In this document: positions 46,590 to 57,124 of the stretch, piece by piece
How the letters are laid out: the number at the start of each line of letters is the position of its first letter
Numbering within the stretch: the stretch's first letter is position 1
Assembly (NCBI GenBank): GCA_015501595.1
Contig: JADNRX010000095.1
Coordinates: forward strand, 1-64,000
Length of the DNA stretch: 64,000 nt
Origin: Hymenopellis radicata
Lineage: Eukaryota; Basidiomycota; Agaricomycetes; Agaricales; Physalacriaceae
Direction of reading: 5' to 3'
Made by a program: the position numbers and the translations under genes
Notes under the pieces: model-generated
Databases searched by the model: none
What the model was told of the DNA's origin: nothing
The model's input: the letters and a program-made list of their open reading frames with translations, nothing else

Positions 46590-47400
46590 GTACTACATGT
46601 GCAGTGGATGATGGGCTGTGTTCCGGCCAGGTGTGCCTATACGTGCTTTCTTCTGTCTGTCATATACACGCGTCGAGATGGGGAAGACTTATACCGTCTT
46701 GGTCGATGATAAGTTCCTCACCTGGAAGGGCAACTCGGAGCTCTTCATCAACAGCAGCACCCACGACGCCGGCAGCGATGGACTTTCTTTCTTGTACTCC
46801 TTCTACGGTGCAGTGTTTTGTTCCAAGTCGAATACACGAGGCTGATAAATCGCCTTGGCAGGAAAGTCGATGGCATGGACTGGTGTGCTGTGGGAGACAG
46901 GTAATGTCCAATTTTCAATCTCTGTCCGGAAGCCGTCAATATGTTCTTCTTCCAGTGGAGATGAGGACGCCAACGTCTACGCGCAACTCTGTCAGACCTC
47001 TTTCGACGACAATGGACAACATACTGTAAACGTGACGGTCCTCGTCGCAAAGCCGGAAAGAGGACGAGTGCGTTGCCATTATCCACAATGAGACGACAAA
47101 AGAATTTGTGTCCAAATACTGCTCGTAGGACCCTAAGTGTCTCTTCCACGATCGATACTCGAATAGATACGCGTTTCGGGTGGAAGGTCACGGCCGGAAG
47201 CAAGATTGGCAGCGACAAGCTAAGTCTTTTCCAGATCAAAGTTCGTGTCCTCGAGCGGAATATTCTCTGCTGTAGATGCAGGCCTCTCAACAAACAACAC
47301 CATCCCAGTAACGTTGACGCGCGAAGGAAAATGGACGATATCACAACGGACGACTCATGGGAATAACCACCTGCATAAATACACGAAGGAGAGGAAGGCC
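46590..47400 (+). pseudogene. truncated start of single-pass membrane protein (ectodomain)
   Basis: Fragments: VEMGKTYTVLVDDKFLTWKG in one frame, and after an apparent acceptor (TTCTTCCAG) GDEDANVYAQLCQTSFDDNG, QHTVNVTVLVAKP. The same text opens the membrane-protein gene in copy 2, after which copy 1 departs from it near 47036. No transmembrane helix or coiled coil follows, so the gene is cut by the boundary of the duplication. The frame is broken several times. Confidence 0.55.
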
Positions 47401-47689
47401 AGTCGCGTTCTAACTTGAACATCCGCCCTTCGTCGTCGGCACAATCTTATCGCCTCCTACTCATCGTTGTCCAGCATCCATTTCCTAGAAGCCCGAGGTC
47501 GCGGTTGTTGACAGTGGGCTGACAGCGTTCGAAGGTCGTGGCCAGGGTGGATTAGAAATAACGAATCCCAGCACTACAGATATCGCGACTGCAGCATAAC
47601 GAGTTTCAGAGACAACACCCTAGAAACGACCGTGTGGCAAAGAGGGTGATGGATTAGTCATATTAAATATAGCTAGATCCTTTAGTTTG

Positions 47690-47742
47690 GCGAGAGAGCT
47701 ACAAGCTTCATCTCGCTCGTGGAAAGGGAGCTGGAAGCTCCA
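47690..47742. repeat. nested-palindrome cluster 1 (2 hairpins)
   Basis: Hairpin 1 (47690-47716): outer arms GCGAGA / TCTCGC around GAGCT-ACA-AGCTTCA. Hairpin 2 (47720-47742): GGAGCT-GGA-AGCTCC with outer TGGA / TCCA. They are direct neighbours. Confidence 0.8.
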
Positions 47743-48584
47743 TCGTGAAATTGATGTTCATTGTCAACAACGCGTGTAAGTACATAGCACACATTTGAAT
47801 GATATTGAAGACGATACAAGTCGCCGGGGCGCAATCTGACTGAATAGGTTTGAGATGCGTGAACTCTCGCGATGCCCGCTAAGGATGAAGCAAGGCCAGG
47901 TATGAGTCACGCTAGGCTGCAGGTCCGACGATGGAGAAGAAAGCAGGTCAGGTCTGTGTTTCGCAACCATGAGTTACGTCGAGGGTCGTACGAGATTGAT
48001 AGCGGCAATTCAGACAGCATAAGGCTATCCTCAAGAGCTGAACAGCAGGCGGACTTCAGGCATCGTCCCACCACAGGCACTGCGCGCGCGTCTCTGGCGG
48101 TAATTCAGACTCATTCGATCAGTTTCCAGTCTTCGACCGACGACTTGTATAACCTTGACTTGCGTACTAACGGAGTCACGTCAAGCTACATCCTCGCTTC
48201 AAGCCAATACAGGCTCTATCAGCGCGCACTTCGAAAGAATGTTAACCGTCTTCCAGCGGTCGTCGTTCTGTACGAACTACAGACCCAGCCCACGAGTACA
48301 ACCCACGGGTACACGCCACGCTACGCAGTGCTCCAAGCAGTACGCGTCGCGATCGAAGAAGCCTGCCAAGCATGATGCATGATGTTTCGATTCAAGAATC
48401 CGAGTTGGCTCCATCAGCGGGGGTGGCCGAAAGGCAAGACGAAGCCATTGCTGCAGTCCGATGCCGGACGGGTCCGTTTCGCAAAGATGTCAAGAGGAAA
48501 GAGAAGGACTTTGGTACAGACTCCGGGTTGGCACCAGCAATTTATGGTGCAAGCGTGAGAGTCAGTTACTCTGCTATAAGCAGA

Positions 48585-48674
48585 TGCAAGAGAGCTAGAG
48601 CTCTATCTTGCAGTAAGGCAAAGGAGCTACAAGCTCGACTAAGCCTGTGTGTAAAGAGAGCTAAAGCTCATCTT
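48585..48674. repeat. nested-palindrome cluster 2 (3 hairpins)
   Basis: 48585-48612: outer TGCAAGA / TCTTGCA (7 bp) around GAGCTAGAGCTCTA. 48616-48646: outer AGGC / GCCT around GAGCT-ACA-AGCTC. 48654-48674: outer AAGA / TCTT around GAGCTAAAGCTCA. A weaker fourth (GGAGC-CGGA-GCACC) follows at 48687-48700. Confidence 0.85.
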
Positions 48675-49484
48675 CGGAGGTACAAAGGAGCCGGAGCACC
48701 ATTATGCGAAAGTCGAGGAATCTTTCACATGCTTCAAGAGCGCCCAAGACCGCCATCCATACGTTACACGTAGCACGTCGCGATTTGACTCGTCGGATCC
48801 CAAAGGCGTGCGTCGAGAGGTAGAGTCCAAATTGTTGCAGTGCCGAAGTCGTCAGGCATCAACGATTCACTGCGAAAGTTCCTGGGAATGTTGACGACGG
48901 TAAACCCACTGGCCCTCGTCCTATCGGTCCTCGAGGAGGCAACAACCACAGTGATGTGCCAAGTGCTTGATCCCAAGAGCCAGCATCAAGTTCATAAAAT
49001 AGAAAGGTCGATGTTGCTGAACGGATGATGATGTCGTCCGAAACTCGTTACCCTCGTCCTGCTAGTCCTAGAAAATGCGACGGCCAATTGAAAAGAGCCA
49101 AAACCTTGATCCTAATGGCGGCGTCAAGGCTCGTCAAGTCAGGACAGTGTCAGACACGGTATCGAAGAACGTTTGATGCTAAGGACCGAAATCTTGGGCA
49201 GCAGAACACATCCAAATAGGACGTCAGTCGCGACGACAGTGGACGAAGAGTGGAAGGTGCCTGGTGAACGAGTCCAGGTTGACGCCGACCGTGGGCTTGC
49301 GGATCGCGATAATGGGTAAAGGACACTTGGCGGCGAATCGAACTCTGTACTGACGAATGATGAGTCTGTGTGGTTCAAGGTTGACGGCGACGCGGGTCGC
49401 ACGAGCAGTTGATAATGTCGCATAAAAGTCAGAGGCTGCATCCCAACCGAATGAGTCTGAGATGCGTAGATGTCCATTAAGTGG

Positions 49485-49560
49485 CACGAGAGCTACAAGC
49501 TGCATCGTGCTAGGCTCAAGAGAGCTAAAGCTCAATCTTGATTGGATGCATCGGAGCATC
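49485..49560. repeat. nested-palindrome cluster 3 (2 hairpins plus one simple)
   Basis: 49485-49511: outer GCACGA / TCGTGC around GAGCT-ACA-AGCTGCA. 49517-49542: outer TCAAGA / TCTTGA around GAGCT-AA-AGCTCAA. Immediately after, a simple hairpin GGATGC-ATCGGA-GCATCC (about 49545-49562) without the shared core. Confidence 0.85.
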
Positions 49561-51017
49561 CATGAGCAGCCGGACTGAGTTATTAGATCACCAGATGCGT
49601 GTCATGCTGTCGAGATCAACCGTTATCATCGTCCAAGTTGTCGTACATCACTGGAAATTCCTCAGACGGCGACCAGCTCCTTCGTCCAAAGATTATTGAT
49701 GCCGGCGTACTACGGTACCGATCCATCGTGGCAGCACATTAGAAGCAGCATCGGCAGAAGGCTAGTGTTGAGGCCAGACGTGAGACGTAAACTGGAAAGA
49801 CATCCTCCAGAATTGTGAGATCCCTTTCTTGCACAAACACAGTGACCAGATACGAAAAGCGCTGGATTCCTTATTACACTGCGGTGATCGGGGGAGAGCA
49901 ACATTGAATTCGAGCGTATCTAACACATCTTCCAAAGAACCCCAAAACCCATCCTCTTCGAATAATAGCACTGTTAGTTGGGCATCGGGAGCGACAGATG
50001 GGTCCAGATATCCTGGTAAGTCGTCCTCAACATGGTTACATGCTAGGGCAAGCGAGCATGAATGCGCTATAAGGCGGCAGCCAAGAGAGTCGGAGACTGG
50101 TTATCCAAGTAGTCGGGCGCGAAGCGCATCATTAAGGCCAGGTGCCACATAATACAGCTGGTAAGGGCAGTGTTGGATCGACGCCGTGAGCGGTACAAAA
50201 CGTCGCGCCGACAATGATGGGACAGCTTGCAGCACGACACCGTCCACCACGAGACTGTAGGTTAACAGCGACGCAGGATACAAGAGCGCGATGATGATCC
50301 TGCGGAATGAGCGGGAAAATGAAGGTGCTGGCAGCATAATTTGCGTCGGAGGTTGGGTCAAGTTGATAGCAATTCCGACAGCATGACCCTGCGAATACCA
50401 TGAGAGGAGTCTGGTACGAGACTCCGTGTAGACATCGCCAGCTTCGGTAGGCGGATGACGGAGTATACGAGCCTGCAGTGCTGATGCGCCCACCAGAATC
50501 GGAAGGGTTTGAACTCGAAGCTTGAATGCGAAGGCGCCTGAACCGGCGATGCAAGCAGCACGACCTGCGCCAGTCGATGAAGGAGACTGGGAGGCAACAA
50601 TCCAGTGAGTATCCGTCTGCGGATGGTATTGATGTCGCGACGGCCCCGAGACGGTAACGAAAGTGTCGATTGAAGCGGCATGGGATTGAAGTGCGAGGTC
50701 GCTGAATAGCGGGGATATGAAGGCACCGGTAGGACGCTTGACGAGAGGCCTGGAGCCAACGTGCAAGTGGGATGCGTAAGGACAGGCCATGTTGAGGTCG
50801 CGACAGATACACACGATGGTGCAGACGGATAGTGGACGTGGAGATTCCGAGCTAATCCTGGCAGTTGGTAGGCGAATCCGGATGACTATAGGGAGACACT
50901 CGAGGTAAGCGTGCACGGGGATGCGAAGACGCGCACGGAGACTTGAGTGGAGACCGTAGGTGATTCATGGGTTGTGATGGCCGTGGTCACCACACTCGTA
51001 ACAGTCGTGGTGCGCAT

Positions 51018-51221
51018 ATGGGAGCGACATGCTCAACCATGCAAGTATACAAGAGAGCTAGAGCTCATCTTTAAGGGTACAAGGGAGCGACACGCTCGAC
51101 CATGCAAGGTGGGAGAGAGCTAGAGCTTCATCTCCAAGAGGGCTAGAGCTCATCTTTTAAGAGCGCAAGGGAACTGGAAGCTCCATGATGCAAATAGTCG
51201 GGAGCTAGCAGCTCAACCGAC
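51018..51221. repeat. nested-palindrome cluster 4 (6 hairpins)
   Basis: 51018-51040: ATGG / CCAT around GAGC-GACAT-GCTC. 51051-51071: AAGA / TCTT around GAGCTAGAGCTCA. 51083-51100: GAGCG-ACA-CGCTC, where both core arms have changed together. 51112-51135: GGAGA / TCTCC around GAGCTAGAGCTTCA. 51136-51156: AAGA / TCTT around GGGCTAGAGCTCA. 51197-51221: GTCGG / CCGAC around GAGCT-AGC-AGCTCAA. They are spaced only 10-40 bp apart. Confidence 0.85.
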
Positions 51222-52840
51222 ATGATATCCTCCGGGAAGCGGTGAAGTCCTGGGTGTCCCCACCACTGTGAATCGAGCGTCCGATTCCACCCAGTTCTAG
51301 GACCTCTCCGCTCGGAGGATACGTGTATGACCTGTCGGAAGGTCGCGTGGCCGTAGGCGAGGCGCGTCGGCGCGTAAGACGGGGCGTACGGCGGACATGA
51401 GAATGGTCGTAAAGGTCGTACATAAGGGTGCACACTGTAACCCAGAGGCTGGGAGCTTGTCACCCGAGCTCGGGGAGCCGTTCACACGAGTGCTCAGCGG
51501 GCCTGGCGTGTCGATTATCGAAATACAACGTAAAAGGAATCAAAGGATTAATCCATCAACGGGAACAAGACGTGAGAGAAACAGACTGAAGACAACGACG
51601 ATGATAATTCTAACTAACTACTGTGACACGAACAAACGTATATGGAAGATATTACTAATCTACCTTCCCACGATTCCGACCATATCACCTACACACGTGG
51701 GTGGCCGGTCCGTGCGGCCGAGCTCGTTGTCCCTTGATTCTCTCTCTTCCTCGGACCTCCACAACTCGTTCATTGACGTTCAACTTCAAGCAAAGGTAGA
51801 TCAACAGAGTCGTACACTGTTGACTGATGGCTTTCTCTCAAATACGCGTATCGAGTATCATTCTTAGCTCGTCATGGCGGTAATTGATGTCGCCATTTCC
51901 ACGGATCCATCATTACGCGTCTGTTTGGACTGAACTCAATACTTTTCCAATAGTGGCAATCAAAGGTGTGTATCTACTACCTCTTCTGTCGCCCTCATGA
52001 CGTGTACTTCTGCTAGATATAATTGTGTCTTTGTTGCGTCGTCGGGATGCATGTCTTTCCTACACCAAACGGGATATGAGATGTGGCGCCCTGTAACGAA
52101 TACGACGGACTCAGTAGCCACGAGGCCCCCCTCCATTGTTCCTGGAACAAAAGTTATCTTGTGGCAATCTTGAATCGAGGCTACGAGACGCATGGGTTAT
52201 ATCCGCAAGGTCTGCGTTTTATGCGAGCATTTGTCTGCTCGACGATTATTATCATGTGGTTTAGTATCGGCGAGTCTAGTATTCTTCCGTTCGCGTGGCC
52301 ACGTTCGGAAGTCGGATCTACGCGCGACATTTAAGCACATACGTTCATGGTTCTATCATGTGAAGATACGTACATGCGGGACGAAGCCTATTCACCGCCT
52401 GAACTTCAGCTTGAGTCCCCTGTATTTTTGGGAACACGGATCAGCTGCCTCGAATCACGTCAAGTCGCGTAACTGCGTACGCCCATCTTCATCTCAGAAC
52501 ATCAAACGTACTGACTAGAACGGACAGATTGAGGCAAAAGAGCACTTTTATATAGGAACATTAAGCTCTGTTTTCTGCTCTCATGTCGAGATGCCTTGAT
52601 ATCATGCGCCATCTTTGTGGGAATGAAAACAACCCCCGTTCGTCATTGGCCTCATGCGAACAGCCTGGTTGTTATGTTGGCAGCTATCACCTGGAACACG
52701 TTGATCAGACTGCGCCTTGTGGGCTAAGATTTCGTACCTGTCGTGGGGACCAATTCAGCGCAAGGCGGTTTATCGGCAGCTGGATTTCCTCGCGGTAGCA
52801 TTCTCTGGCCACGCAGCATCCCGCTGATATTTCCTCAGCG

Positions 52841-52849
52841 TATAAAAAG
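52841..52849 (+). promoter_or_regulatory. TATA box of GH16 copy 2
   Basis: TATAAAAAG, identical to the copy 1 box and 72 bp before the Met at 52913. Confidence 0.6.
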
Positions 52850-52912
52850 ACTCGGGATGGCTCCGTAAAAACTCCAGATTCCTTGCTTTGTCTTCGGTAT
52901 CACTTGGTCGCC

Positions 52913-54379
52913 ATGTTCCCTTCATCATCCAGTGCTGTTGCTGCTCTGTTGCTTGCATCTCTGGCCTCCCCGGTTGTCGGTGTTTCTTATGTTCTTACCG
53001 ACAGCTATGTTGGCTCTAGCTTTCTTTCCGGCTTCGCCTACGATGCCATTGCGGACCCAACTAGCGGTAGAGTGTATGTTGATGTCCGTCACAACCAATG
53101 CTCTTGCTTATGCTCAACAGTGTCTACGTCGACGCCGCCACCGCGGCCGCTCAGAACTTGACCTACGCGTCGAGCGACACCTTCATTTTACGCGCTGATC
53201 ACACCACTGTTTTGAGCGCATCTGGTCCTGGACGTAACTCTGTGCGACTCAAGTCAACCAAAACATTCAGCAATGGAGTCACAGTGTACGAACTTGACAT
53301 TCGGAGTAATCACCCTGCTTAACATCGCTTCAGTTTCAACATCCGACACATGCCGCAAGGATGCGGGTTCGTCCTTCGTTCCGTTTTTCTCTGGGAGGAC
53401 GCCTAACGAATTGTAGAACCTGGCCGGCAGTTTGGTCATTTGCTGAACCTTGGCCGGGGTTGGGTGAGATCGATATTCTTGAGGGCGTGAACGATCAAGC
53501 ATATAACCAAGCGACACTGCACACGTCGACTGGTAAACATCTTTTCGTATTCTCAGAACAACTCGGACGCTGATAAGAATTTCGTACCAGGTTGCACGAT
53601 GCCCGCATCCCGGGACGAGACTGGGTACCTCCATTTTGACTGTGTGTTTGATCCATGCTAAGAGGTTTCAAGCGTTCCGCTCCAAAACGACTGTGATGTG
53701 GCAGTTAACGGCAATGCGGGATGCGGTGTTCAGATACAGAACACAGCAAGCTATGGCCCTCCTTTCAATGCTAACGGTGGAGGATGGTGAGTTGTTGACT
53801 TCATAGACATGAAGTGTACCGCTGAATACTTTGTGAAAAGGTATGTTGTGGAGAGGACCGATACTTACATCAAGGTTTGGTTCTGGGCAAGGAATGATGC
53901 AAGCGTTCCCGTTGGTGTAAGTGATGGTAATGGCGATGTTGATACAGCAAACTGGGTATGTTGGACTTTCGCTCCTTAGGTGCGACCACTAATGCCACAC
54001 AGGGTACCCCGTCCGCCTACTTCCCCAATACCTCATGTGCTATCCCGCAATTCTTTGGCGCACATAACATCATCATAAATTGTAAGGAAGCTCAGTTTAT
54101 TTGCGCCGCATCCGCCAGCTAACACTACCGTTAGTGACGTTCTGTGGGGACTGGGGTTAGTTGTACCTTCCTTCTCGAGAGTAATTTTCACAACTAACCA
54201 CCACGCAGCCGGCAGCGTCTACGGAAACTTCAACTGTCCATCCACTTGTATCGGTCAGTCGCGCAGAAACCTTTGACATCTCTGCATATCCTCATTCTTT
54301 GTCAGACTACGTGAACAACAATCCTGCGGCGTTCACCGATGCCTACTTCGACTTTGCTTGGATTAAGCACTATGCATAA
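52913..54379 (+). CDS. secreted GH16 beta-glucanase, copy 2 (intact), 318 aa
   Basis: Eleven exons (52913-53073, 53121-53285, 53334-53366, 53417-53532, 53591-53624, 53673-53786, 53841-53955, 54003-54081, 54135-54155, 54209-54253, 54306-54379) close exactly at 318 aa. A signal peptide MFPSSSSAVAALLLASLASP is followed by SYVLTDSYVGSSF and a jelly-roll typical of GH16 laminarinase-like enzymes. The catalytic nucleophile and acid/base are expected at Glu137 and Glu142 with Asp139 between, in GEIDILEGVN. A Cys-containing loop (CDVAVNGNAGCGVQ) and the C-terminal DFAWIKHYA follow. Likely substrate beta-1,3(4)-glucan, at the cell wall or outside the cell. It is the undamaged member of the duplicated pair. 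Confidence 0.9.
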
Positions 54380-54939
54380 AAAAAGAGAGAAATCGAGCAG
54401 CACCGTTCGTAGGCTCGCAGGCGTGCCATGACATGTATACCAATTGTTGTTTTATCTCTCCGTGGTGACATAGTGGTGGAATATATAATTCATTATACCC
54501 TCTACGCCTGAAGCCTCAAGGCCTGAACCGTGAGCGCCATTCGTCAGTATCTATTGGTGTCGGCATCTCGGCTAGTTCTCTTCCTTCTACCACCAACACC
54601 CAACGCGTTGGACATCTGTTATTCATCCCCTGTCGTAGGAATCTACCGATACGATAGCTTGTTTACGACTCGAGTTGAGTACCGGGTCATGGTGTAACGA
54701 ATGCTCCTGTATCGGCGGCTACGCGCCCGGCTGGTAGCGGTGCGCATCAACTTGACTTAGCCGTATTGTGTTCGTCGTATCCGGCCATCTTCTCTTAGCT
54801 TCGCATCAAGATGGAATGGCCATTTTGGTCATCTCAATTCGCAAACTAGAAGCTAAAATCCAATTCTCTTTGGACTTTTGGCATGACATCGGACTGCGGC
54901 GTTCGCAAGACACGCGCCATTGACGCCAAGTAAATGGTA

Positions 54940-56393
54940 CATGTTCAATATGTTCTTCTTCCAGTGGAGATGAGGACGCCAACGTCTACGCGCAACTCTG
55001 TCAGACCTCTTTCGACGACAATGGACAACATACTGTAAACGTGAACGTCCAGCACGACGAGGACGATAGCGTCCCTTGATTACATCGTCTTCACGGTCGA
55101 GACCGATGACGCTGTCCCTCGAGTGTCTCTCCGGGCATGTATATCTTTAATCGACGCGCTTCTTATGCTCCACATTGCAGGACCAAGCGTTTCGCTTTAT
55201 GGTGTTCAATTACTCACCGACGGGTCTCTCACGGCGACAGTGGACATCGACGGGACGTCCCACCGGAATATGTCTATCAGTAACCAGAGTGCCGATGGAG
55301 GCACGAATAGACTGTTGGCTTCTGCATCTGGTCTCTCTTCCACTACGCATGAGATGGTCGTTACCGTCACTGACATCTCTGGAAACCATTGATAGTAGAC
55401 TATCTCCTGCACGAACAAGGCTGGTGTGCATGCATCATTGAAATCAGTACTCGACAGACTGCCTCTGATATCAGTCCCTTTAGGGTCCGGAGGATCCAAA
55501 GGATGGGTTGCAGGGGTCGTGATCGGCGTGCTGGCTGCGCTGGCTCTCGTAGCGACTTTTGTCTGGTGGTTCTGGAAGCGAAACACAGACACCGTGGTGG
55601 ACCGCTAGAAATATACCGATCCGGTGAGATATTAATCCTCCATTAACAAGTTTCACAGCGCTATACTTCGGAGCCTGCCAATCCCGAATCAGCACTGGTG
55701 TCCCTTCTTCACTGGATCATCGCTCTTGGTACGTGCCAACACACAGAGAGTCTCGATGGTGATTCGAGGCAATTCTCCTCTACAAGAGATTATGATTGTA
55801 TACTTTGCCCCGCCCTCTCAAGACCATCAGCGGATACATTCGCCTCAACTGCTCCCCTCGGGGCAGACAGTATGGCGGAGACTTCAATGCCCGCATCTTC
55901 CAGGCTGTTCACAAATGTTTTCACCGTCGGTTACTGCTATCTCGCCTCCAGTGCCACTCAAAAGAAGGACCCGATCAACTCAGACTTTCAATGTATCCTG
56001 TCGAATTGAAATTTGCCATAGGCTTGAAGCTCATGCTTCGGCTTCACCTCCGCGCATTAAGGACGCCATGACAATCGTCGTACTAGTTTAACTTCAATCG
56101 TTTCCTCTCATGCTTCAGACGCAGCTGCTCAATTGGATGCCCTTCTTTCTCAGAATAGGAAAATGGAGGTTATCGCAGCGGCACGGCGCAGATCTAGTGA
56201 TAGCTTCGTGGGTCATGGAAACTCAGAAAGTTCGAGACGGACAACTAGTGATTCCGTTTCGGATACGTTGCCTAGTCCCAGAGCAACATCCCAATCCGCA
56301 GAGCAGACGGAAGACCAATTTGAAGAGCTTCGACGGCGGAATGAGATGCTAGCAAAGGAAGTGGCGCGATTATCCAGTTGCCTCCCATCGTAA
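54940..56393 (+). pseudogene. single-pass membrane protein with coiled-coil tail, several frameshifts
   Basis: Reading across exons: GDEDANVYAQLCQTSFDDNG, QHTVNVNVQHDEDDS, LDYIVFTVETDD, intron, GPSVSLYGVQLLTDGSLTAT, ASGLSSTTHEMVVTVTDISG, IVDYLLHEQ, intron, then SGGSKGWVAGVVIGVLAALA with the helix ending TFVWWFWKRN. The C-terminus is QLDALLSQNRKMEVIAAARR, a Ser-rich stretch and a coiled coil EDQFEELRRRNEMLAKEVAR. This layout (beta-sandwich ectodomain, one helix, basic stop-transfer, coiled coil at the end) is frequent in Agaricomycete surface proteins of unknown function. Single-base shifts are needed near 55078, 55390 and 55608. The 5' end is missing about 350 bp relative to copy 1, so this copy is probably non-functional even if the shifts are errors. 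Confidence 0.6.
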
Positions 56394-57124
56394 AACTTTC
56401 AATAGGTATGTTGGCCATTGGACAAAGTTGTAAACTGTTACCATCTCGGCATTCGTATATATCAGCTGTTTCTGTGCGGACTGTCTCTCATACTTAGAAG
56501 TTAGCATCACTGTTGTCGCGAAAGTATAGTTTAATCATTATGATTATCGCAGAACATTCCAAAGATTTCATCAATTTCGGAGGCCAGGCTTCAGGGACTT
56601 CCCCATCAGATTTCGCCGCTTTGTACATCATTCAATCATGTACAGTTCATTAATCATTTCCTTGATTCTCCTACGTGTCCTTCCCACCCTCCTGGTTGAT
56701 GCTGACCGTCATGTCGCGGGCCACCAACGACCTGAAGCTGCCTATGCCCCACCGGCTCAGTGATTCACGTTTGCTAGCAGCAGGGCTGCTCCCCAATCAT
56801 TTCCAAAAGGTCCGCCCACCCGGCACGAAAGGAAGGCGCAGTGCGACCGAATACGAGGAGAGACAGCTGGGAGTTTTGGCGAACGAATTATCGCACCAGC
56901 CAGGAAGTCCAGCCAAATATAGCGTAGCCAATGTAAGCGCGCGTCCAGTCCGTGGCACGCGTATTTATCACTCGATATAGCACCGGGCTGTGAACATGTG
57001 GTTGACCTTTGCATTCGAATGCGATGCAGAGCACGAAAAGACCCCGAGTGTTTCCCTCAAGACGGCCACGATATTCGTCAATTATTTCTGGAAAATGTGG
57101 ACTTCTGCTGCGACCGTCGACAAA
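56394..57124. other. intergenic with a very short signal-peptide-like ORF
   Basis: 56638-56763 encodes 41 residues beginning MYSSLIISLILLRVLPTLLV, a plausible secretion signal, followed by DADRHVAGHQRP and a Pro-rich end. The stop lies in a possible donor context (CA|GTGATT), so a longer spliced gene could exist, but I cannot close one. The rest is the promoter side of the AlkB-like gene. Confidence 0.25.

Larger units (their letters stand above)
43483..47036. repeat. segmental duplication, copy 1 (partner 51691-55040)
   Basis: From ACACGTGGGTGGCCGGTCCG at the left to the AACATACTGTAAACGTGA point at the right the two segments align in the same orientation at high identity. They include non-coding upstream DNA, the whole GH16 gene and the first part of a membrane-protein gene. 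Copy 1 keeps about 350 bp (46592-46943) that copy 2 lacks. Both copies carry the TATA box and all eleven GH16 exons at matching positions. Confidence 0.85.
47037..51690. other. island between the two GH16 segments, no recognised gene
   Basis: About 4.65 kb of DNA not found in the duplication. Long open frames exist on both strands (48372-48773 and 47872-48375 plus; 50916-50101 minus, overlapped by 226- and 133-codon frames in the other two minus frames), but none has a motif, and three overlapping minus frames argue for stop-poor composition. Four clusters of nested palindromes are scattered through it (separate entries). No terminal inverted repeat or target duplication found at its edges. 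Confidence 0.5.
51691..55040. repeat. segmental duplication, copy 2 (partner 43483-47036)
   Basis: Same order and orientation as copy 1, 8.2 kb to the right. It lacks about 350 bp of the membrane-gene start present in copy 1 and has small indels in the non-coding upstream part. Beyond 55040 the sequence continues into the rest of the membrane-protein gene, which copy 1 has lost. Confidence 0.85.

Noticed and set aside
50101..50916. 271-codon minus-strand ORF as a real protein
   Set aside because: Two other minus frames are also open across the same stretch, there are no introns in an intron-dense genome and no motif; composition explains it equally well.
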